This document shows positions 7,129 through 15,122 of a stretch of DNA of 64,000 bases, piece by piece. The notes below the pieces were generated by a model that worked only from the letters and a program-made list of their open reading frames with translations, had not been told where the DNA came from and made no database searches. The DNA comes from Synergistaceae bacterium (GTDB lineage: Bacteria; Synergistota; Synergistia; Synergistales; Aminobacteriaceae): positions 38,212 to 102,211 of the forward strand of contig JAFSUD010000024.1 of the NCBI GenBank assembly GCA_017445405.1, given 5' to 3'. A program made the translations under genes and the position numbers. Each line of letters starts with the position of its first letter. The stretch's first letter is position 1.

Positions 7129-9147
7129 ATGAAGGGGCGCAAGGAAGTCAGCATCTTTCTGGCCACGAAGACGGGAGTATTGATGACCTATGACGCACAC
7201 TCTGACCTCTCAACGCCTCGTGAAGGACAGACGGAAGTGTATTACGACTTCACAAAGTCTTCATGGTATTCACAGTGCTCAAGGACAGAACGCACAGGCT
7301 TCACTAATGTATATGATGACCATTACGGGCGCGGGCAGATGATAACTGTGTACGCCCCATTCTATGACAGCAGGTGGGAATTTGCAGGTGCTATTGGCCT
7401 CGATATACTTATCGCGGATCTGTACCGTGAGATCGTCGCGCTCGACATGGGAAAAGGAGCATATGCCTTTATCGTTGACCACACAGGAAAGCTCATCAGC
7501 GGCAATTCCGGCCAAGAAGCAGCTCTGCTCTCTGATGATGCGGACATAACCCCTCAGATAGTCAAAGATATACTCTTGGGCAGGACAGGTGTAGCACTCT
7601 CGGATAACGATATGTATTACGCTTACACGCCCATACGTTCAACCGGCTGGAAGCTGTGCATAAAAGTACCCGGCAGCCTCATACTTTCCCCGCTCCGATA
7701 CCTCTACAAGAACATGAGCTGGGCTATCGTCCTTATACTTCTTTCGTTCATACTGATTCAGGTAATTGTTCAGATGGCAGTGCATGAGTTCTCTGAAAAG
7801 CTCGTAGCCCCGATAAACAGACTCAGCAGTGATGTTGACAAGATAAGCAGCGGAGACCTCGAACACACGGCAGAGGTAACCAGCAATGACGAAATAGGCG
7901 ACCTCGCAAAGAACTTCAACAGCATGACGGCCTCTCTGAGAGAATACATCGCTAACCTTGCTGAAGTTACGGCAGAGAAGGAGAGAATCGGTGCAGAGCT
8001 TAACGTCGCGACGCAGATTCAGGCAGACATGCTCCCGAAGATAGTTCCGCCCTACATCAACCATGAAGCATTTGACATCTGCGCGACAATGTACCCAGCA
8101 AAGGAAGTAGGGGGAGATTTCTACGACTTCTTCATGATAGATGATGACCACCTCGCACTCGTGATTGCCGACGTATCGGGAAAAGGTGTACCTGCTGCGC
8201 TGTTCATGGTGATTGCTAAGACTCTCATCAAGAACCGCACAATGATGGGAGGCTCTCCGGGAGAGATACTCTATGACGTGAACAACCAGCTCTGCGAGGG
8301 CAATGACTCGTCGTTGTTCGTAACTGTGTGGCTCGGCATTCTGGAACTCTCGACGGGACACGTCAAGGTCTCCAACGCAGGCCACGACCCCGCAGCTATC
8401 AGGAGAGCAGGAGGAACGTATGAGCTTTCCGGCACGATGCAGAATATTGCTGTTGCGATAATGGAGGATATGAAGTTCTCAGAGAGTGAGTTCTGGCTGG
8501 GAGACCTCGATACTCTCTACCTCTACACCGACGGGGTAACAGAAGCGACGGACATTAACAAGCAGCTTTACGGCACAGACAGAATGATTGATGAGCTGAA
8601 CAGGACGATCGGAGCACCGGCAAATGAGGTTCTGAGCATAATGAATAAATCAGTGAGAGATTTCACGGGAGAAGCTCCGCAGTTCGACGACCTGACTATG
8701 TTATGCCTTCAGTTCTTCGGCCGTCATGATGAGCTTACTGTTGAGGCCAAGACAGAGAATCTTCATGAGGTTATAGCGTTCGTTGATGAGTACCTCCAAA
8801 AATGGGGATGCCCCGCAGCGTATATTGCACAGATAGAGCTGGCAGTCGAAGAGATCTTTGTGAACATAGCCAATTACGCCTACAAGGACAAAGAAGGCGG
8901 AGGCACTGCAACAATAAGTGTCCGTCATCTCGGCAAGGACGTAGAGATAATATTTACCGACAGCGGAACTCCGTATAATCCGCTCGCACATGATGACCCT
9001 GATATTACGCTCAGTGCTGACGAGAGGGACATCGGAGGACTCGGAATCTATATCGTGAAGCAGAGCATGAACTCGGTATCCTATGAGTACATGGGGGATA
9101 ATAACATTCTCAGGATGCGCAAGGATATACAGGACACCGGAGAATAA
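7129..9147 (+). CDS. sensor PP2C/SpoIIE phosphatase with Cache, HAMP and C-terminal GHKL kinase domains
   Basis: Continuation of the frame above, from the first ATG after the TAG. In order: remainder of a double-Cache-like sensor (about 1-170, with F-A-G-A-I-G-L-D and V-D-H-T-G-K), a TM helix (about 190-212), HAMP (about 215-275), a short coiled coil, a SpoIIE/PP2C domain (G-G-D-F-Y-D-F, then D-V-S-G-K-G-V-P-A-A, S-N-A-G-H-D-P and Y-T-D-G-V-T-E), and a RsbW/SpoIIAB-like HATPase (Q-I-E-L-A-V-E-E-I-F-V-N-I, then G-G-L-G-I-Y-I-V). Phosphatase and kinase for a STAS partner are thus fused. No Shine-Dalgarno is evident at 7129, so separate expression of this part, without its first TM helix, is doubtful. 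Confidence 0.85.
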   Translation: MKGRKEVSIFLATKTGVLMTYDAHSDLSTPREGQTEVYYDFTKSSWYSQCSRTERTGFTNVYDDHYGRGQMITVYAPFYDSRWEFAGAIGLDILIADLYREIVALDMGKGAYAFIVDHTGKLISGNSGQEAALLSDDADITPQIVKDILLGRTGVALSDNDMYYAYTPIRSTGWKLCIKVPGSLILSPLRYLYKNMSWAIVLILLSFILIQVIVQMAVHEFSEKLVAPINRLSSDVDKISSGDLEHTAEVTSNDEIGDLAKNFNSMTASLREYIANLAEVTAEKERIGAELNVATQIQADMLPKIVPPYINHEAFDICATMYPAKEVGGDFYDFFMIDDDHLALVIADVSGKGVPAALFMVIAKTLIKNRTMMGGSPGEILYDVNNQLCEGNDSSLFVTVWLGILELSTGHVKVSNAGHDPAAIRRAGGTYELSGTMQNIAVAIMEDMKFSESEFWLGDLDTLYLYTDGVTEATDINKQLYGTDRMIDELNRTIGAPANEVLSIMNKSVRDFTGEAPQFDDLTMLCLQFFGRHDELTVEAKTENLHEVIAFVDEYLQKWGCPAAYIAQIELAVEEIFVNIANYAYKDKEGGGTATISVRHLGKDVEIIFTDSGTPYNPLAHDDPDITLSADERDIGGLGIYIVKQSMNSVSYEYMGDNNILRMRKDIQDTGE

Positions 9148-9161
9148 AGGAGGAATAGTGA

Positions 9162-10238
9162 ATGCTTATCGGACGGCAGAAAGAGTTAGCCAAACGTCAG
9201 AGGGAACTCGAGGAGCGCAGGAGGAAATCAGCCGAACGCCAGAAGGAACTCGAGGAGCGCAAGAAGAAGCTCGCCGAACGCCAGCGTGAACTCGACGAAC
9301 TCGAGCACGCATACCAGCAGGGCAACTTTCAGCTTTTCGTAGTCTGCGGAGCTGAGGGTGCAGGAAAAACTATGCTCATTCAAGGGTTCTGCGACTGGAA
9401 GAGAAGAATGTTCCTGAAGTCCACCGGCAAAGACATAACTACCCTTCAGAATTTTGCGGATACTGTGATGAAGCATTACGAGAAACCACGCTCCCAGCCT
9501 CTCACTTCATGGGACAGCGTGTTCAAGTTCATAGCCGACAGCGAACAGGGCAGCAGAATGGGGCAGCGTCTTGTGCTTGTTCTGAGCGAGTTTCCTGATC
9601 CTTCAAGGCGTGATGACCAGTTCATGAAGATGTTCAAGAGCGCAGTAGACCAATACCTTAGCCGGACAAAAATTTTCCTAATAGTCAGCAGCAGCGATAC
9701 AGAGTTCGTGCAGAAATATTTTCTTGATGAGGGTGCTCTACTGCATGAGAACATGAACGGCTTTATACGCGTCGAGCCTCTTTCTGAGAACATCACGCTT
9801 GACGATGCAACGGCTGAGAAAATGGCAGACGAGGCAGCCAGAACAGTAAAGGGTATCAGTAACGCCCGCATGAAGATACACAAGATCACTGCTGATGAAG
9901 TAATTCTGCGCGAGGGAGAGACCAACAGCTCAATCTACAGGATAATCACCGGCTCTGCTGTTTGCTGGTTCAAGTACGGGACTGATGACGAGTACGTCTT
10001 GGCGAGCATGGCGGACGGAGACTGTTTCGGCGAGTACTCCGCATTGACAGACAACCCCAACATTTACACTGTTGTAGCGTTCAGCGATATGCTTATCATG
10101 GAGATAACCAAAGACGACCTGATTACCTTTGTTGAGATGAATGCTAAGAATGCTATTGACATTATGTCTAACACTGCAAGAATGCTTAACGTTATGGCTG
10201 TGAACATTGAGATGCTCCGGAGCGAATACCCGTCGTGA
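9162..10238 (+). CDS. coiled-coil-expanded P-loop ATPase fused to a cyclic-nucleotide-binding domain
   Basis: 358 aa preceded by AAAGGAGG. The start M-L-I-G-R-Q-K-E-L and the later D-E-L-E-H-A-Y-Q-Q-G-N-F-Q match the G-R-x-x-E-L...Y-x-x-G-x-F opening of ATPase_2-type (PF01637) ATPases. Here the two halves are separated by a 14-residue tandem repeat (R-Q-x-E-L-E-E-R-x-x-K), forming a charged coiled coil. Walker A is G-A-E-G-A-G-K-T. The Walker B strand reads L-V-L-V-L-S-E-F, with Ser where Asp is usual, so hydrolysis may be impaired. Residues from about 235 form a cNMP-binding beta-roll (L-R-E-G-E-T-N-S-S-I-Y, G-D-C-F-G-E-Y-S-A-L). The usual R-T-A-x Arg is not obvious, so the ligand is uncertain. 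Probably the output or regulator of the upstream partner switch. The stop codon abuts the TnpB element, so the original 3' end could have been altered. Confidence 0.7.
   Translation: MLIGRQKELAKRQRELEERRRKSAERQKELEERKKKLAERQRELDELEHAYQQGNFQLFVVCGAEGAGKTMLIQGFCDWKRRMFLKSTGKDITTLQNFADTVMKHYEKPRSQPLTSWDSVFKFIADSEQGSRMGQRLVLVLSEFPDPSRRDDQFMKMFKSAVDQYLSRTKIFLIVSSSDTEFVQKYFLDEGALLHENMNGFIRVEPLSENITLDDATAEKMADEAARTVKGISNARMKIHKITADEVILREGETNSSIYRIITGSAVCWFKYGTDDEYVLASMADGDCFGEYSALTDNPNIYTVVAFSDMLIMEITKDDLITFVEMNAKNAIDIMSNTARMLNVMAVNIEMLRSEYPS
9174..9320 (+). repeat. 42-bp in-frame tandem repeats in the ATPase gene
   Basis: Units start at 9195, 9237 and 9279, each beginning CG(T/C)CAG(A/C)... and encoding R-Q-(R/K)-E-L-(E/D)-E. 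A partial unit begins at 9174. The first two full units differ at few positions, implying recent expansion. Confidence 0.8.
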
Positions 10239-10400
10239 ACTACCCCCGCTTGAAGAAGCGGGAGCTTCCTAATTCAATGAGGTTGCGCTGCGATATTCTG
10301 CAAGTGTCTTATGTCCTCTCCAAAGGCGTGAATTTCCTGCGTCCCACAGGTATTTCCCTTCGAAAGCACTATCATGTTCAGGGCTGCATGGATGTCTCGG
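10239..10400 (-). ncRNA. candidate omegaRNA (reRNA) at the tnpB 3' end
   Basis: In characterised IS200/IS605 elements, the guide RNA spans the 3' end of tnpB and the right-end hairpin, with the guide just outside the element. Here that would place the right-end stem at 10247-10264 and a guide reading into the last bases of the ATPase-cNMP gene (below 10239, minus strand). Inferred from position only; exact 5' and 3' ends unknown. Confidence 0.35.
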
Positions 10401-11512
10401 TCTTCTCTATATCCGCATGAGCATTCATATATTCGGTCTGAAAGCGTTATATCTCTGTTCAGTTTTCTGCATTTAGGACAATATTTCGTCGTCGGTGCTG
10501 ATTTCGGCAAGACTATTACTCTATCATTCTTCATTAACTTAGCTTTCAATAGCCCAAGTACTGAGTGCTGCACTGGCCGGCCAAATAGTCCCTTGTGCCA
10601 ACCCTTCAAGTTCTCGTCCTGCATATATACATGCTCATGTTCCAATAGCTCATAAACGATTTTGTTCGCTATATCTTTCTTCAGGTTCGTTAATCTTTGA
10701 TAGGCTTTCTGCAATAACTTCCTCGCCTTATACCGATTGTTAGAACCCTTCTTGCGCCTAGACATTAAACGCTGGCACTTCTTTATCCGTTCACTTTCTT
10801 CAATCTGTACTTTTATCTTTCGCCCGTAGGAGGTCGTTATTGTCGTCTTTATTCCCATATCTATTCCGATTTCCGGCTTATATTTCTTCTCTTCTCCTCC
10901 CTTATTCTGATAGGTCGTTACTGCTAGATAATAACCATCAGGCAGTTTTAGCAATTTTGCATTAGCAAATTCTAAATCCGGGATATTCCAGAACTGCTTT
11001 GCTCCCTTAATTCTTATCCAGCCTTTGAAGCCTTGTATGCCTATATGCTTGTCGTCATAGAACCTGTACGTTACTTGATATTGCTGAAGATTTATTGACG
11101 CATATTCGGATTTGTAACGCAAACTTCCTGCTTGATGATTATGTTCCTTAATCGAGGCAAGAGCTTTCAGGCTATGCTTTATGCCTTGAATTACTGACTG
11201 TTTCATCTGTGCTCCTAAATATTCAAGCTCATGTGTTGCCGGAAGTCTGTCTTTATCCAGTCCTTGAACTGTCTGAACCGCCATATTGTATCCGTTAATA
11301 TTATGGTCATTCATGAAGGTTAGTGCATCATTGTACAGCCACTTAGCTTCAACAAAGAGCATCTGCAAGCGTTCTTTCTGAGCATTATTCAGGTGAGAGA
11401 TGTCGATTTTCACTCGGTACACACGGCAAACTTGAGACTTGCGTTTTTCGCGGGTCTGTTTGCCTTGCTCTCGTATACGGTTATTCTTTGCTAATCTCTC
11501 TTCTGCTGTCAT
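10274..11512 (-). CDS. tnpB: TnpB RNA-guided endonuclease (IS200/IS605 OrfB family)
   Basis: About 412 aa from the ATG at 11510-11512; an in-frame TTG at 11533 would add 7 residues. RuvC-like acidic residues are visible in E-I-G-I-D-M-G-I-K, M-Q-D-E-N-L-K-G and E-D-R-D-I-H-A-A-L-N-M. A zinc ribbon C-P-K-C...C-S-C-G lies between the last two. All catalytic positions are intact, so it is likely an active nuclease guided by an RNA from the element's right end. The roughly 35-residue basic N-terminal extension before V-Y-R-V-K-I-D is longer than in compact TnpBs. No transposase gene accompanies it. Confidence 0.9.
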   Translation of the reverse strand: MTAEERLAKNNRIREQGKQTREKRKSQVCRVYRVKIDISHLNNAQKERLQMLFVEAKWLYNDALTFMNDHNINGYNMAVQTVQGLDKDRLPATHELEYLGAQMKQSVIQGIKHSLKALASIKEHNHQAGSLRYKSEYASINLQQYQVTYRFYDDKHIGIQGFKGWIRIKGAKQFWNIPDLEFANAKLLKLPDGYYLAVTTYQNKGGEEKKYKPEIGIDMGIKTTITTSYGRKIKVQIEESERIKKCQRLMSRRKKGSNNRYKARKLLQKAYQRLTNLKKDIANKIVYELLEHEHVYMQDENLKGWHKGLFGRPVQHSVLGLLKAKLMKNDRVIVLPKSAPTTKYCPKCRKLNRDITLSDRIYECSCGYREDRDIHAALNMIVLSKGNTCGTQEIHAFGEDIRHLQNIAAQPH

Positions 11513-11595
11513 GGGAAAATTATATACTAGCAATTCATCTTCCGCTTACAGAAGTGGGAGTTTTCTTGCCGGTTTTAGATAAAATCTCTCAGGTT

Positions 11596-11601
11596 GTATA
11601 A
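11596..11601 (+). promoter_or_regulatory. putative -10 element upstream of fbaB
   Basis: TATAAT 45 bases upstream of the fbaB ATG, preceded 17 bases upstream by a weak TTTTAG hexamer near the presumed left end of the TnpB element. The element may therefore abut or contribute to the aldolase promoter. Confidence 0.35.
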
Positions 11602-11645
11602 TGTGCAGGTAACAGCAATTTTTCTTCAGGAGGTAATCCTTCACA

Positions 11646-12722
11646 ATGGAATTCGGAAAGATTCAGACACTCTTAGGCTCAGAAGCAGAATCCCTTCTGA
11701 CTCACAAGTGCGAAACTATACCGCAGAGCATGTTATCACTTCCCGGCCCGGACTTCGTTGACCGCGTCGTCAGCATCTCCGACCGCCCCATTCCCGTAAT
11801 GCGCGCAATGCAGACTCTCTTCTCTCACGGCCGCCTCGCCAACACCGGCTACATCTCCATTCTGCCTGTGGATCAGGGCATCGAGCACTCTGCAGGAGCT
11901 TCCTTCGGCCCGAACCCGATATACTTCGACCCCGAGAACATCATCAAGCTCGCGATGGAGGCAGGCTGCAACGCTGTAGCTACCACTCTCGGAGTACTCG
12001 GCGCAACCGCACGCAAATACGCCCACAAGATTCCGTTCGTGCTGAAGCTCAACCACAACGAGCTTCTGACTTACCCGAACCAGTACGACCAGGTACTCTT
12101 TGCGTCAGTGAAGCAGGCCTATGAACTCGGAGCTGTGGCAGTCGGAGCAACGGTATACTTCGGCAGCCCTGAGTCAACGAGGCAGATTCAGGAGATCTCT
12201 AAAGCGTTCCATGAGGCACACAAAAGGGGCATGGCAACGATTCTGTGGTGCTACCTGAGAAATTCTGCCTTCAAGGTCAAGAGGGAAGACAAGGTTACTG
12301 ACTACCACGCAAGCGCAGACCTGACAGGCCAGGCGAATCACTTGGGCGTAACTATCGAGGCCGACATCATCAAGCAGAAGCTCCCCGAGAACAACGGCGG
12401 CTACCTCGCGATGGGCAAGGGCTTCGGCAAGACCTCGCACGAAATGTACGACAAGCTCACGACCGAGCACCCGATAGACTTGGCGCGTTATCAGGTAGCG
12501 AACTGCTACATGGGGCGTGCAGGACTCATCAACTCAGGCGGAGCATCAGGAGGAGCGAGCGACCTCAGCGAGGCAGTACGTACAGCGGTCATCAACAAGA
12601 GGGCCGGAGGAATGGGCTTGATTCTGGGGCGTAAGGCGTTCCAGCGTCCTATGAGCGAGGGTGTGGAGATCATCAACGCTGTGCAGGATGTGTACCTGTG
12701 CAAGGACGTAACGGTAGCGTAA
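11646..12722 (+). CDS. fbaB: class I fructose-bisphosphate aldolase (FbaB type)
   Basis: Schiff-base aldolase of the FbaB/DhnA family, interconverting fructose-1,6-bisphosphate with dihydroxyacetone phosphate and glyceraldehyde-3-phosphate. 358 aa fits the E. coli FbaB size. Recognisable segments are [28 protein letters not shown] (containing the probable Schiff-base Lys) and N-S-G-G-A-S-G-G phosphate-binding glycines near the C-terminus. AGGAGG precedes the ATG. A second, unrelated class II aldolase lies at 30.5 kb. Confidence 0.92.
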   Translation: MEFGKIQTLLGSEAESLLTHKCETIPQSMLSLPGPDFVDRVVSISDRPIPVMRAMQTLFSHGRLANTGYISILPVDQGIEHSAGASFGPNPIYFDPENIIKLAMEAGCNAVATTLGVLGATARKYAHKIPFVLKLNHNELLTYPNQYDQVLFASVKQAYELGAVAVGATVYFGSPESTRQIQEISKAFHEAHKRGMATILWCYLRNSAFKVKREDKVTDYHASADLTGQANHLGVTIEADIIKQKLPENNGGYLAMGKGFGKTSHEMYDKLTTEHPIDLARYQVANCYMGRAGLINSGGASGGASDLSEAVRTAVINKRAGGMGLILGRKAFQRPMSEGVEIINAVQDVYLCKDVTVA

Positions 12723-12742
12723 AGGGCAGCAGAAGATTATGT

Positions 12743-12776
12743 GCCTCCCGTTGAGAAAGCGGGGGGTAATTTTTTA
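12743..12776 (+). terminator. rho-independent terminator after fbaB
   Basis: CCTCCCGT (12744-12751) pairs with GCGGGGGG (12759-12766, with G-T pairs) around TGAGAAA, followed by TAATTTTTT. Confidence 0.75.
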
Positions 12777-12791
12777 GGGAGGTGTTCATGA

Positions 12792-13958
12792 ATGAAGCTG
12801 TACTACACGGAAAACACGACAGATGAAGAGGGAAAGCGCGTGCAGAAGCCTGTGCCGATTCCGTCGAAATACACGATGGACAGCGAGGGGTATTACTGGG
12901 AGTACCGGGGGACGTATGACGGCGAGGATTTGTACGTGCCTGCGCCTCCGTGGGCGGGGAACATAAACTTTTACCTTTTCGAGGGGCCGAATATCATTAT
13001 TGAGACGCACAGCAAGCCCCTGTGTGATGTGCCGGAAATGAGAATGGGAGCAATGCCCATAGATGATAGCAATTTTCTGCTCACTACTGAGGAGAAGGAC
13101 GAGCTGATTCGGACTGACCCGCTCGCTGAGAAGTTCATTCGTCCATTCATGAACGGTAAAGAGTTCATCAACAGAATACCGCGCTGGTGCTTGTGGCTGA
13201 AGGGAGTCGAGCCTGCAGACATTCGGAAGTGTCCGAGAGTGCTTGAGAGGATAGAGAGGGTGCGTGAGTTCAGGCTGAAGAGTAAAGCCTCAACGACGAA
13301 GAAGGCCGCAGATACCCCTATGCTGTTTATTGGGCCGCGTGAGTGCAAGACAAACTACCTAGCAATTCCGAAGGTGTCATCAGAGACGAGAAAGTATATC
13401 CCTATGGACTGGCTGACTCCTGACGTGATACCAGGCGATAATCTATTTTTCTGCGAGAACGTAACTCTGTATCACTTCGGCGTGCTGATGTCCTCTGTCC
13501 ACATGTCATGGGTTCGGCACTTCAGCGGACGACTTACGAGTCGATTCAGATACAGCAACACGATAGACTACAACGCGTTTCCCTGGCCGAAAATCAACGA
13601 AGTCCCATGGTTTCCCGACGGCAACCCCCTAAAGCTCGCCATAGAACGCACAGCACAGGCAATCCTTGATGCACGCGCAATGTATCCCCGAAGCTCACTA
13701 GCAGACCTGTACGACGAACGCACAATGCCTCCTGAACTCAGGAAAGCTCATGAGGCGAACGACGAAGCCGTGATGAATGCATACGGTTTCGTGAGGCACT
13801 ATGAGGATGACAAGCAGCACGACGAGGACATAGCAATATCTTTGATGTACATGTACAAGAAATTGACCGGCTGCAAAGAGTACACGTACAGCTACACGAA
13901 TCTAGACTTGTGGGAGAGATATTACGGCCCGTATGAAGATGACGAAGAGGAGGGCTGA
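12792..13958 (+). pseudogene. C-terminal remnant of an MmeI-like type IIG restriction-methyltransferase
   Basis: 388 aa. Residues from about 55 onward carry I-I-E-T-H-S-K-P-L-C-D-V-P-E-M, F-I-N-R-I-P-R-W-C-L-W-L-K-G-V, N-Y-L-A-I-P-K-V-S-S-E, Y-H-F-G-V-L-x-S-S-V-H-M and N-A-F-P-W-P. These are characteristic of the target-recognition and helical C-terminal part of MmeI/YeeA-type DNA methyltransferases. Those enzymes are about 900 aa or more. The endonuclease motif, the SAM site and N-P-P-Y are all missing. It cannot modify DNA alone; it is a remnant or, less likely, a recruited DNA-binding module. The 3' end has a degraded second copy just downstream. The first 50 residues are low-similarity and may not be original. 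Confidence 0.75.
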
Positions 13959-13974
13959 GATGATGCACAGGCCG

Positions 13975-14099
13975 CTTGCACGACGCACATAGCAATATTC
14001 TTGATGTACACTCACAGGGTGCAGGGAGTTCACGGATGGCTACACGAATCTTGAGCTGTGGGAGAGATATTACGGCCTGTATGAAGATGACGATAATTA
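13975..14099 (+). repeat. degraded tandem copy of the MmeI-like gene 3' end
   Basis: Matches the end of the preceding gene (about 13828-13957): shared stretches include CATAGCAATAT, TTGATGTACA, GCTACACGAATCT and GTGGGAGAGATATTACGGCC. Several substitutions and small deletions have accumulated. No intact frame. Confidence 0.8.
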
Positions 14100-14165
14100 G
14101 CATCGGTCTCGGGTAATGACGTGAGGCACTAGGACTTGAAAAATGAGGAGGCATAATAATTTTTC

Positions 14166-14936
14166 ATGTACGTATTCTTTGACATAGATAACACATTAAT
14201 CAGCCATAAGGGAATCTCACACATTCCGCCGGAAACCCGCGAGGCAGTACGCAGACTCAGACTCGCAGGACACATTCCCGCAATAGCCACAGGGCGCGGA
14301 GCATTCCTGACATTCACGACGGCTCAGGAGTTCGGGATAGATTATCTCGTGTGCTCGGGAGGCGCGCAGATTTTCATGAACGGCAGAGAGATTCACCGCG
14401 CAATGTTCCCTGATGAACACGTCAGCGCATTCAAGGACATTGCGGCCAAGTTCCCCTCACTCACAGCAGCAATTGATGACAGATATTTATACGCCTCTGA
14501 GGCCTTCAGCTCATTCTTCAGCTACTTCAATGCTCAGGCAGGCTACAACTGCATACGCCCCATTCATGAACTCTCTAGAATAATCATCTGCTACATCATG
14601 CTCCCTCCCGAAACTCTCACTCCTGAACACGGACTGTTCTCCTCTCCTCCTGAAGGCGTACGGCTCGAACTCATGCACGCCTTCACTGAAGCCCGCTGCG
14701 CTGACTCCTCCAAGTGGTCAGGCATCACAAAGCTCATTGCTCACGCCGGGGCAGATCTTGATGATGTGATAGTCTTCGGCGACGGCCCTAATGATATAGA
14801 CATGCTTACTCACGCGAAAATCGGCGTAGCTGTCGGGAACGCGTCAGACGATGTGAAGGCAAGTGCTGATTATGCGTGTGATGATATTGATGAAGGCGGA
14901 GTACTTAAGGCTTGTAAACATTTGGGCTTGATATAA
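14166..14936 (+). CDS. Cof-type HAD-IIB hydrolase
   Basis: 256 aa with motif I F-F-D-I-D-N-T-L, a large alpha/beta cap in the middle, and the late motif V-I-V-F-G-D-G-P-N-D-I-D-M-L followed by V-A-V-G-N-A. This is the Cof/HAD-IIB layout, usually sugar-phosphate or FMN phosphatases. Substrate unknown. A weak GAGGAGG lies 10 or more bases upstream of the ATG. Stands alone, with remnants upstream and a minus-strand RNA candidate downstream. Confidence 0.85.
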   Translation: MYVFFDIDNTLISHKGISHIPPETREAVRRLRLAGHIPAIATGRGAFLTFTTAQEFGIDYLVCSGGAQIFMNGREIHRAMFPDEHVSAFKDIAAKFPSLTAAIDDRYLYASEAFSSFFSYFNAQAGYNCIRPIHELSRIIICYIMLPPETLTPEHGLFSSPPEGVRLELMHAFTEARCADSSKWSGITKLIAHAGADLDDVIVFGDGPNDIDMLTHAKIGVAVGNASDDVKASADYACDDIDEGGVLKACKHLGLI

Positions 14937-14937
14937 A

Positions 14938-15072
14938 TAAAGCCTCCGCGAGTACCGTGTAGAGAGTGTTCTGACCCGTCCCTGATAAGACATCTAGTCT
15001 GTGGCATCAGCCTGTTAGTAACGAGTGTTGGCTCAGAACTTAATCAATATCACGAATACCGCAGGGGCAATG
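14938..15072 (-). ncRNA. candidate structured small RNA (6S-like architecture)
   Basis: On the minus strand, a long closing stem forms between GCCCCTGCGG..TCGTG (15068 downward) and CACGG..TCGCGGAGGC (ending 14942). An internal loop follows, then an inner stem GTTCTGA-g-CC / GGTCAGAAC, then CTGAT/ATCAG and AGAC/GTCT near the apex. A perfect extended -10 (TG-C-TATAAT, minus) sits 7-15 bases before the 5' end, and a U-rich tract (UUUAUUUAU) follows the closing stem. One long rod with a central bubble is the layout of 6S RNA, but about 130 nt is short for it. Identity unproven. Confidence 0.45.
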
Positions 15073-15078
15073 TGGTAA

Positions 15079-15087
15079 ATTATAGCA
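15079..15087 (-). promoter_or_regulatory. extended -10 promoter for the candidate small RNA
   Basis: Minus strand TG-C-TATAAT, the only well-formed promoter element in this gap, pointing away from the plus-strand gene at 15123. Confidence 0.5.
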
Positions 15088-15122
15088 GGTTTACGAAAAT
15101 TATTATTACGAGGTTTTGATGA

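Larger units (their letters stand above)
10239..11580 (-). mobile_element. IS200/IS605-type element carrying only tnpB
   Basis: Boundaries are approximate. On the tnpB strand the left end carries an imperfect hairpin (CCGCTT / AAGTGG, about 11550-11567 on the plus strand). The right end carries a strong hairpin (CCCGCTT, loop GAAG, AAGCGGG, about 10247-10264). Both are subterminal palindromes of the kind recognised by Y1 transposases. No tnpA is present, so movement would need a TnpA in trans. The element sits between the ATPase-cNMP gene and fbaB. Confidence 0.65.

Noticed and set aside
12759..12766. G6 in the fbaB terminator (and similar G/C runs in other terminators) as slippage tracts
   Set aside because: These are terminator stem arms in non-coding DNA.
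13738..14154. A 138-aa minus-strand open frame over the MmeI-like tail
   Set aside because: Lies over duplicated remnant sequence, no start signal and Ser/Cys-rich random composition.
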